From Isoetes taiwanensis (Eukaryota; Streptophyta; Lycopodiopsida; Isoetales; Isoetaceae), in contig JAJEKV010000002.1 of the NCBI GenBank assembly GCA_021234155.1, positions 36,433,107-36,497,106 of the forward strand: DNA of 64,000 bases, given 5' to 3'. Under the pieces are notes generated by a model. The model was not told where the DNA came from, ran no database searches, and saw only the letters and a program-made list of their open reading frames with translations. Position numbers and translations under genes: made by a program. Shown in pieces: positions 55,701 through 64,000 of the stretch; position 1 is the stretch's first letter, and every line of letters starts with the position of its first letter.

Positions 55701-56695
55701 TTAATCCGTCCTTGCACTCTTGCAAAGACTAGCCCATTATGTGCTTGAACTCCCTGTTGGGGAAGATGGCTTCTTCTATCTTCTTGCTGAATTCGCTTGC
55801 CGAAGTGGAGATGGCATTGCAAATTGCTGCTTCAAATGCTTGCCAATGAGTGGCGACGTCTTAACATCTCCACGGCTGCATGCTCTTCCATTGATTTGTT
55901 GTAGATCACGATGTCGTCGAAGAGAATTGATGAAGAAATCATGCAAGGAATCTTCGAAGATGTCGTCCTCAAATGCATACAAGTTGGTGGAGCATTCCAT
56001 AGACTCAAGGGCATCACTGTGAAGTGATAGTGCCCATACCAAGTTCTGGGCGGAGTCTTATAATTATCTTCCCCTTCATCCTTATTTGTCGATTGCCCGA
56101 GCTTAAGTCGATTTTGTAGAAGAATCCTCGCTTCTTGGGGCTGATCCATTATGTCGCTGTTTGTTGAGCTGCCCATGGTTGATATACATCTTTAGACTTC
56201 CATCTTGGCCGAAAGGATCCCCAAGTCGATCAACTCCTACAAACCGCTTCTTGAGCTCGCTAGCTCGGAAGTGTTGATTCTATAAAGAGCCTTTGCCGAT
56301 CGGCTCCGCCCCGCAAGCAAGAGTGATTTCCCACTTATGCCTCTATAGAGCAAAAGCTCTCAAATTTCACCTGGAGATATATCATGGGACTTCTTGATTA
56401 ACTTAGAAATTGGCCGAGGCAACTGTTTCGAAGTAGCATCTTCCTTCTTACTCTTGTAGTCGGGGTCGACAACTTGTAGCTTATGTACGACCTCATTCCT
56501 CATGATGTACTTAAGTAATTGCTTTACTGACATGCGTTGTACGATTGGAATTACTTCCTAAACTTAAATTATAAGAAACTTGCTCTTTGGTGCTGGGATA
56601 AGTATCTCTTGCTTATGATAATCAATTATTGCCTTAGCCCGCTTTAATATTGTTGTTTGGGGTCTGGGTTCGGGAACTCCTGCAAGACAGCCCTC
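55701..56695 (-). pseudogene. Protease end, RT and RNase H remnants
   Basis: RT is seen as YGHYHFTVMPLSLWNAPPT and the catalytic FDDIVIYNKSMEEH (56040-55890), with KQLPRPISKLIKK near 56420. Protease-linked AKAIIDYHKQEILIPAPKSK lies at about 56640-56570. The following RNase H is largely unreadable. Interrupted at 56695 by the Tat-type LTR. Confidence 0.8.
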
Positions 56696-57158
56696 TGTGA
56701 GGACCCTTGGATCTAACAGGAGAATCCGGAGGACTATGTCACGCGAGATTTGCAAGAAAAGAACAAGAAGAAGAAAACAGAACAAAAGAGAACAATCAGA
56801 GGAAAATGATAAGCTTCCTTGATATCAATGATGAACATATATGAGCTCTCGCAATCGAGAGAAGACTGAAGAGAGACAAGACTCAAAACTCATCTAAACT
56901 CATGTGCTAGCTCTACTCATATATATAGTACAATGGCCTTTGGCCCAATATAGACACTCTGACTGATCTCGGTGCGGTGACGGGTCATCACTTGTCGCGG
57001 GGCGCTTGGTAGCGCACTCCGTGCTTTGATCAAGCGGGTCCGCCGCTTGGTCTTTTGTCGGGCTTTGACGGCTGACCCGCGGCCTGCCTGCGGGATCCTT
57101 GAGCTTGACCTGGTCCGTCAGATGATGAATAGTCCCAACTCAGAGGTACAGACTAACA
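56696..57158 (-). repeat. 3' LTR of the Tat/Athila-type element (463 bp)
   Basis: On the minus strand it begins TGTTAGTC after a GGTGGGGGAAG purine tract and ends GGGTCCTCACA. The partner LTR is outside the window, so boundaries rest on terminal sequence and polypurine tract. Confidence 0.85.
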
Positions 57159-57169
57159 CTTCCCCCACC

Positions 57170-60100
57170 AAATGACACCCACCAAGAAAAGGAGGAAGTG
57201 CTTCCGAGGGGCTGAAACCGCCAGCCGGAAAGTGATCCTCACGAATGAGGCTCCGCCCATTATGGTAATGAGCAATGAGGTCCCGGGCGGTTTGAAGAGC
57301 GCCGTGGGTGTTGAGCCCTAGGGCGTGATGGGCCTCAATGAGGAAGTGAGAGCGCACCATGTCTTCCGTGGCAAAGCATGGGCGTCAAGGAACAAACCGC
57401 ACTCCATGAGAAGGCAGTTTTGGAGACCGGAAGGCACCGACGCCGGCATTCGGATTGCAAAGGAAAGATTGACGATGCCGATTTAAAGAGCCGAAAGCAG
57501 ATGCATTTGAGAGCAAAGACGTAAAACCAGCCTTTGACGGTGGACCAAGGGTCCCGGTGAGGTGGCAAAGATTCTCGCAAGAAGGTATCAAGACCATGCA
57601 AGGCATCGCAGTTTTGCCAACCACGCCATTACCGATATAAATCCAATTTTCAGTAGTGTCCAAAGTGGCATTATCCTCCCAATTGAGCTGCCTCGACAAA
57701 TCGGGGATCCCACCGAGATCCGTGGAGATCCGAGGCGAGTCGACCCAAAGATGGCCATCCATGACCTTCGGCCCAAAAGGGAAGACGCCAAATAAGAAAG
57801 GAACCGTATGGGAGGGGCCCTAAGGAAGCATATGGAGAGGGAAGCATGCCCGCAGCGTGGGTTGCAGAGCCATGTCCCTAAATGCTTGAACAAGATTTTG
57901 ATCAAGAGCACTACACCAATGGTCCCATTCTCAAGTAGAGAGTAATTGATAGACAGAGGATTGACCCATCCCATGGGGACGGTCTTGCTTTCCGTAAGGC
58001 CACGGAGTTGATTGTAGCGCGTCGTCGCATATAAATCTGAAAGCAAACTCAAGATCATCGTGGTGCCCAGATTTTTGTTTACCTATTCCAACGCTTCGAC
58101 CGCCACAGAGGTAAGTGCCGAGCCGCCTGTGCATGTACCCCTGCTCAAAAGTCCGAGACCGAAAGCAGATCCTTGAAATATTTGTTGGTTGGTGATAACA
58201 ACCAAGCAAAGAAGGAGTTGCCTCTAAAACACGATGGGCCTCATCCCGAATTTATCATGGGAATCCGCCGTAGAAGTCATGAAAACATAAGCCATGGGGT
58301 CAACAACTCTAAGATGACTAATTCAGATCTTCAACCGTAAGCTGATCAAAGACTAAGAGTGCACAAAATAAACCCTTGTCTTCTATAGAAAGATCCGCCA
58401 GATCCGGCCACACTTTTGAGTGGTCGCTGATGAACATTGCCATTGGCCGCACCACTTTCAAAAGAAAGAGGTGCCGCCGGCCACCACATAGTCAAGATAG
58501 CCGGAAGGAGTAGAGAAGTCCACCGGGATGTTTGTAGCAATGTCAAGATATCCCTCCCGTTTGTTTTGGGCTTCCTCGCCAGATTGAACCGCTTGCTGAG
58601 CTGATGTTCAAGGTCACGGATCCGATGTTCCTTTCTAACAAAAGACGGACTGATCACGGACCCGCTTACCGTGAAGCGTGGGCATGTGAAGAAGATTGCC
58701 CAGAGTATTGAGGCTGCGTGGCAATCTCCGCCCATCGATGACCTTTTGTTTCGAGCCTCCAAAAGCCGAAATCCGAGGGACGTTAACTGATTGGTCAGCC
58801 GCGGAAAGCCGAGCTTCAGGGAGGTGAGTCGAAAGGCCACGCCAAGAGGTTTTGAACTTGAGTGATGTAATTGTCACAAAGCTCGAAAGTACAAGGTGTC
58901 TAGCTTAGCAATGTCTTTCTCCTTTTCACCCAGAGGGTATCTTTGGACTTGTTCTGCTCCAATAAGTCCCTAATTTGGGTTTGGAGCCGAGCCCGCTGAT
59001 CCGTAAGTAGGCTGGTCTGATCCCCGAAAGCACTTGTGAGATCTATACGGCCCGTAATAGAGCCGCGGTTTTTTCTTGGAAGTTGGGCCTCCAAAGTTTG
59101 AACATGGGCAAAGGGCAGCTTGAAGGTCTCTTTGAACAAAGATCGAAGCCTCCAGGACGCCTCAACACCACCATGAGAGCCTCCTCGATGCATGTAGCCG
59201 CATGGCACGCTTAAACATCTTGCCGAATTGGTACAAGAGCCGCCGAGGATGGGAGGTGCAGGCCCCGCTGCTGCCTTTGTCCGAGATTGTTGAGAGGCAT
59301 GACGGAATGGGAAGGCGGGCCTCGTGAGGTGGAAGAGGATACAAGAATACGCGTGGTCCGGGTGGTGAACATGATCGTGGGAAGTCCGGGCATGAAGGTA
59401 CGTACCGTTGGGTTTGACGGAAATGCGAGAGCCGAAAGGGAGGTATGGGAAGTGGAAGGGCTCACAAGAACAGAAGATAATGACGAATGAGGGCCTCAAG
59501 ATGGCCTCCCACGGAAATTTCGAGACAGAGGAGGGAGTAGCCCCGATGCGGCCTACTTTTGAAGAAGGCGGTAGAATAAGAGCCGTGGCCAATCAACATG
59601 GAGAGTGGAGGGATGGCAAAGTTGATGACCATATTATAAAATGGCTTATTGATGTGGGTGTTCTTAATGGAATGCCCAAGCAATTTTCGCCACGTAAACT
59701 TCACAAAAGTCTCATGTGGTTTGGCAATATTTGTGAGGCGATGCCGGTTGGCTTGATAAGCAAGAGCCCAAATCGAAAGGACGCCCATGTCCCGTAGAAG
59801 CAGCCCAAGAGACGTAAGGTTTTTGCAAAGGGATGCTAATACCCCGTAAATCAAATGCCGAAAGTAAGTAAAATGGTGGTGCCATCGACCACCGTAGCAA
59901 ATCCTTCCGGCCGCTGACGATGTGAGCTGGCGAACCGGCCGCAAATTGGCGCCGATTTGGGGCCGGAGCTCCATTTGTGAAAATTCGTAAAGCTTGTATG
60001 CCCGCAACTTCCGACTCGACCAACAAGGGCCTCTCGAAGGTGGGCCGAAAAAGACACGCACCAAAAAGAGTCGCATCCCTTGGAGCGTAAGCTTGAAGTG

Positions 60101-61200
60101 TAGTAAGTTTGGAGGCAGCCATGGCAAAGAGCCGCCTAACGTAAGGAACCGCTTTGAAGAAGGCGAGAGCGAGAGAACGTAAGACAAAGGCGCCAGATAG
60201 ACGAAAAGGTTTTAGGGCGCCGCAAATGTAGGTGAAGGGGCATGATGAGGGCTAACCTTCCACCGCTGATGATGCCGTGGCTTACGCATGCATGGTGGGC
60301 AATTGAAAGGCAAAATTTGGCTAAGTCCCCAAATGGTAAAGGGAGAAGCAATGAACGGTGGGCGATGAGACGTAAGTGAATGATCGGATGTGACAGTGGC
60401 AAAAGGACACACATTAATGTTCGACGGGCGTGAAAAGAAGGAATGTCATTTAATGCCGGCAACGCGGCGGGATATCATTAAAACGAATGTGTCGGCGGTA
60501 CCATGGCTAGATATGCGGGCGGAGAAAAGATTCCCCATTTAGTAACAAAGCCTTGCATTGCAAACCACGCTGGCTAATTTTTGATTGGTCCACGCCGACA
60601 GGGAGTTCCTCGGTTGGCTATATAAGAGAAGCAGAGGTTGAAGCGAGACACCCGATGGCGCCAAGATGTTCTGCCGGGCCGGTTTGCATGACAAATGCAC
60701 TATGCCTTCCAACCGCCTCGAGTGGATTACGGCAAAATGGACTGCCTCGACCTTCGGCGGTGCCACAATCGCGGCATTGTTATGGATCGGTGGTGTGCCG
60801 CATGGCTGAGCATGCCGATCCCCACACCAACGGATGGAGGTGATTCCCGCACCGCTACTGACCCCGAGCAATAACCGGGTACCACATCCTCGGATATCAC
60901 CTCCGCCCAACCCCGAGTAGAGGGTTTTTCTTCTTAGGACTTAGTAGATAGGGCTCGAGCCCGCTTTTTGTATATAGGGCGCGCCTATAGCGAAATAGCC
61001 GGCCGCGCCCCACATTTTGTAAAAAATTCCACCTATAATATAAATATGCCAATCGGTTTAGTCACTATCTCGTTGTGTTTGTGTCCGAAACAAAGATCCA
61101 TTTGTTGATTTTCACTTTCTCGTGGTATGAAATGTTTTGAGGCTTAAAGCCATTAACCGCTGTAGGTAATGGAGTTCCATCTAATTCAGAAAACGGGGGT
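57170..61200 (-). pseudogene. Extra ORF region between pol and 3' LTR, unknown product
   Basis: About 4 kb. The longest minus-strand frames are 60187-59462 (241 codons), 59592-58900 (230 codons) and 58840-58346 (164 codons), overlapping in different frames as one damaged gene would. Part of the second looks coiled-coil (QTSLLTDQRARLQTQIRDLL). Some Athila/Tat elements carry an additional gene here (env-like, or an antisense ORF), but I see no signal peptide, transmembrane segment or known domain. On the plus strand 59408-59797 is open too (129 codons), so an antisense gene cannot be excluded. Confidence 0.45.
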
Positions 61201-62400
61201 GAAACCACTTGAACTATTTGATAAGGGCCAAGCCATCAAACTTTAGTTTACCCTAAAACTTTTGTACCGAGAATCATAAAGAAGAACCAAATCTCCTTCT
61301 TTGAATGTTTTTGTCTTCAAACGCTTGTCATGTAAAGATTTTTGCAACCGCTGTCCATGAAGAACACGAATATAAGCATCCCTTCTAAGTTCATCCAACT
61401 GCTCCAATTGATAAACCCGCTTCTTTGAGTGCAAAGAAAGGGATTATGGGCGGTAGCCGCTTGAAAACGGAGAGTTAGGAGAATGTACTCAAAAGGCATG
61501 AGAGCTTCTTGACCATAAACCAATTTGAAAGGAGGTGACCAAGAGCTATTTTGAAACAAGTATTGTAAGCCCAAAGAACAAGAGGGAAGTTTGTTTTGCC
61601 ACCGCTCAGGCGAAGCGCCACAAATTTTCTTGAGAATGGTGACCGTAGTTTTGTTGGTGCTTTCAGCCAAACCGCTCCCTTGAGGATAGTAAGGTGTGCT
61701 CTTGTGATGATGTATCGAGATAATCCGCCAGCCCTTTGATGGTATGATTGATAAAATGGACACCACGACACCACCCACCAGCCCGCGGGGCAGCCAAAAC
61801 GCTGATGATTTGTTGATAGATGACCTTGGCGGTGCCGGGCCGCAAAGATTGTCCGGAAGTGCAAAGCTTCCGCCCATTTGGTAGCATAGTCGCGGAGAAC
61901 TGTAATGTAGCGGCACGGTGTGCCGCAAGCAAGCGGATCAATGGGTCCCACAAAATCCATCCCCCATTTGCCGAAGGGAAGGGCGCATGACCGGCGCCAA
62001 TGGAAGAGCCGCCACGGGTCGCGGGTCGCCCCACACGCCGGCAAGCATCACATGTGCGGGCGCGGGCGAGAGCGCCTTTGAAGAGCGGGGCCAAAAATAA
62101 CCAGCAAGAAGGATTTTGGCGCGTCGTGGTGTCACCATGAAAAATGACTACCACCGAGCCCTTCATGGGCTTCTCGAACAATATCCGGGACCTCATGAGG
62201 GAGAACACGTCATCGGGCGATGGTATCCTTACCCTTTTGTAAAGATGGCCCGCAACCATGGTGTAGTCACCACCTCGGGGAGAAATTGATGTCGACGGGA
62301 TTGTCGCTGGCCGAGAGAGCGGGCGCCCCTCGTGGAAGAGCTCGCGAGAAGATATCACTGAAAGTCATGGAACCAATGAGGTGTTGCCGCGACCGTAAAG
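61201..62400 (-). pseudogene. Integrase of the Tat/Athila-type element, degenerate
   Basis: Minus-strand pieces: the finger end CDACRRVGRPATRGG; the core start FGKWGMDFVGPIDPLA with the first Asp; YITVLRDYATKWAEALHFRT; STPYYPQGSGLAESTNKTTV with the catalytic Glu; SPPFKLVYGQEALMPFEYIL; and the C-terminal LHDKRLKTKTFKEGDLVLLY at about 61320-61270. Several frameshifts. Confidence 0.88.
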
Positions 62401-64000
62401 AGTTGAGCCGCCGAAAGGCGCCCGAGACTCCAAAGGAGGGATCATCCGTGGTGGATGCGGAAAGATAATCCGACAACATGAGATTTGCCGCCTTTGTGAA
62501 CAATTTCAAAAGGTGCAAATTCCTGGTGTATGAGGACCCAACGAGCAATGCGCCCGTGGGCGGGATTTGTTGATCAAATAAAGAAGTGCCCGGTGGTCAA
62601 CAAAGAATTTGATCCGACCGCCCAAAAGATAATGACGGAAGCGCTGGACGCAGTAAAATTAAACCCAAGGCTTCTCCCTGCGGGCGTAGTAGTTGCGCCG
62701 CCAGAATTGAGTTTCCTACCGGGCGAAGGTTTGGTTTGTCAAGGCAGCGATCATATTATTCTTGAGAAAGAACAGCCCAATAGCAAAGGCCGGTGACATC
62801 GACATGAACATGAAAGGGCTTGTCCCATTGAGGAGGAACAAGAACCGGGCCCGAAAAGCAAGAGCTTCAACTATTGAAAGCAAAGATCCGCCTGGAATTC
62901 CAAGCCCGTGTGGATTCATCACCCGTGAGTTTATGAATGGACTCCGCAATGGTCGCAGTCCGTGAATGAAAGTGGAGTAATAATTGACCTTACCCAAGAA
63001 AGAGCGTGTTTCCTTGATATTGGCCGGTGCTTGAGCCTTGAGCACACAAACTGATTTTGGCAGATCCGTGGTGATACCGCTTTGTCACCACATGTCCCAA
63101 CAAACACCCGGCGACGCAAAAGGTGCATTTCTCGATTGAGACTAATGCCTGACTCATCACATTTCAAAAGACGAAGTTCCAATTTATCCAAATGGTCAGC
63201 CATGGAACCAGAGGCGAGAAGTCATCTTGAAAAATTTGCAAGAAGGGATTTTCCTTCATAAAATCATGAAAAAACCGAGAGCATGATACGCTGAAACGTG
63301 GATGGAGAGTTTGATAATCCAAAAGGAACCACCTTGTAGGCAAAAGTGACTTCCACCGGGTGGTGAAAGTAGTCTTGAGTTGATCGATTCTTTGATTGAG
63401 ATCCGATTGTAGCCGAAAAACCATCCATGAAGGAGTACATCTCATGTCCAAAGAACCTCTTCCGTAACCCGGTCCGTGGAAGGAAGTGGAAAATTATCAC
63501 GCCCGCGGGCCCGATTGAGTTTTCGGTAGTCCACGCAAACGCCGATTTTACCATTGTGTTTGAGTGCAATGACGATGGGGCTCACCCATTCGTAATGTTT
63601 GACCTCATAGATCAAACCCGCAGCAAGGAGTTTGTCAATTTCCGCCTTGACGCCATCACGCGTAATTGGGGTTGAGCCGGTGCATCGCCGCTATAATCGG
63701 ACGTGCATCGAATTTGGTAGGAATGGTGAGTTCCCCCAAGGTTTTGTTGATCCCCAAGATCTCGTAGCTCCGTGCGAAAAATGTGTTTGAACTTTTGAAG
63801 AGCGTGGACGCCCCCTGTTACGATAGGGTGTCTCAAGATTTGGCAAAGAATGCGACAGTCGATTGTTGCCTACGCCCACAATCTCGACTTCGTGAGTCCG
63901 GAATATGGGGATAACTTCCGCGGTCCCGACAATATGAGCAGGAGGTTGAAGCATAACAGATGCGGGCACTCAAGCGGGTGAAAAGAGAGGTTGCTGAGTT
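62401..64000 (-). pseudogene. RNase H and reverse transcriptase, degenerate, continues past the window
   Basis: RT pieces on the minus strand: ALKHNGKIGVCVDYRKLNRA (about 63580-63520), MYSFMDGFS (near 63440), FAYKVVPFGLSNSPSTFQRI (near 63330) and the catalytic FQDDFS (near 63220). NIKETRSFLGKVNYYSTFIH (near 63020) marks the connection, and DHRALLYLINK (about 62600) the RNase H. Frames shift repeatedly. The terminal part to 64000 is the protease-RT linker with no motif I could confirm. Confidence 0.88.

Larger units (their letters stand above)
51851..56695 (-). mobile_element. Second member of the H3-carrying chromovirus family, 5' part outside or displaced
   Basis: Minus strand. Its 3' LTR is 51851-53465, followed rightward by polypurine tract, 3' UTR, chromodomain, integrase, RNase H and RT, up to 56695 where another retrotransposon interrupts it. 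LTR ends (TGTGACG/CGTCACA), the integrase finger HDTHNSPISGHA and the ~100-bp spaced 3' UTR motif match the 12-25 kb element. Coding sequence has many stops. Its gag and any histone cargo would lie beyond the interrupting element, outside the window. Left flank AGTTC (51846-51850). Confidence 0.9.
56696..64000 (-). mobile_element. Tat/Athila-type Ty3/gypsy element, 3' part, runs off the window
   Basis: Minus strand: 3' LTR 56696-57158 (463 bp), polypurine tract 57159-57169, about 4 kb of extra sequence, then integrase, RNase H and RT extending to the window end. The RT has the FxDDFS form and the integrase the AEALHF/YYPQGSGLAES form typical of the Tat/Athila (non-chromodomain) lineage. It is inserted into the second chromovirus; left flank CCCTC (56691-56695). 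Confidence 0.9.

Overview
The window is plant nuclear DNA, AT-rich and dominated by transposable elements. Two multi-exon host genes with GT-AG introns (a PMP22/Mpv17 membrane protein and an Old Yellow Enzyme-like flavoprotein) lie among LTR retrotransposons primed by initiator tRNA-Met, a Mutator-like transposon and a LINE remnant. Large introns, heavy nesting and an HxxN-type Old Yellow Enzyme would fit a seed-free land plant such as a fern or lycophyte, but this is a weak inference. No bacterial, organellar, CRISPR or rRNA content was seen.

Layout. 1-5 kb: a decayed gene of an unnamed repetitive family (minus strand), a cluster of SINE-like direct repeats, and a decayed Ty3/gypsy RNase H-integrase fragment (minus). 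5.0-7.9 kb: a Mutator-like element with 82-83 bp terminal inverted repeats and a perfect 9-bp target duplication, inserted in that gypsy fragment; its transposase has two stops and one frameshift. 8.3-10.2 kb (minus): the PMP22/Mpv17 gene, five exons seen. 12.18-25.26 kb (plus): a 13.1-kb Ty3/gypsy chromovirus with 1.6-kb LTRs and a perfect TTGTA duplication. 26-27.7 kb: foldback and tandem repeats and a LINE remnant. 27.73-36.98 kb (plus): a Ty1/copia element followed head-to-tail by a truncated second internal region. 38.4-39.1 kb: another fragment of the unnamed family. 40.29-41.97 kb (minus): a complete seven-exon Old Yellow Enzyme-like gene. 42-51.8 kb: no recognisable gene, several hairpin repeats. 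51.85-56.70 kb (minus): a second, older member of the 12-25 kb chromovirus family. 56.70-64.0 kb (minus): a Tat/Athila-type gypsy element inserted into it and running off the window.

The main discovery candidate is in the 12-25 kb chromovirus. Between its primer-binding site and gag lie about 4.3 kb of extra cargo. The first cargo gene ends in an uninterrupted histone H3 fold (15194-15469) and begins, about 0.8 kb upstream, with the H3-type start MARTK. It has a TATA-like box upstream and a poly(A) signal just after its stop. A second cargo ORF set (16258-17805), of unknown function, has its own strong TATA box. The same element encodes an integrase with a C-terminal chromodomain, a module that in other chromoviruses reads methylated histone H3. 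An element carrying both an H3 variant and an H3-reading module suggests a retrotransposon that manipulates or targets chromatin; that function is inference. This copy is degenerate (stops and frameshifts in gag, RT and integrase), although the histone-fold frame is open.
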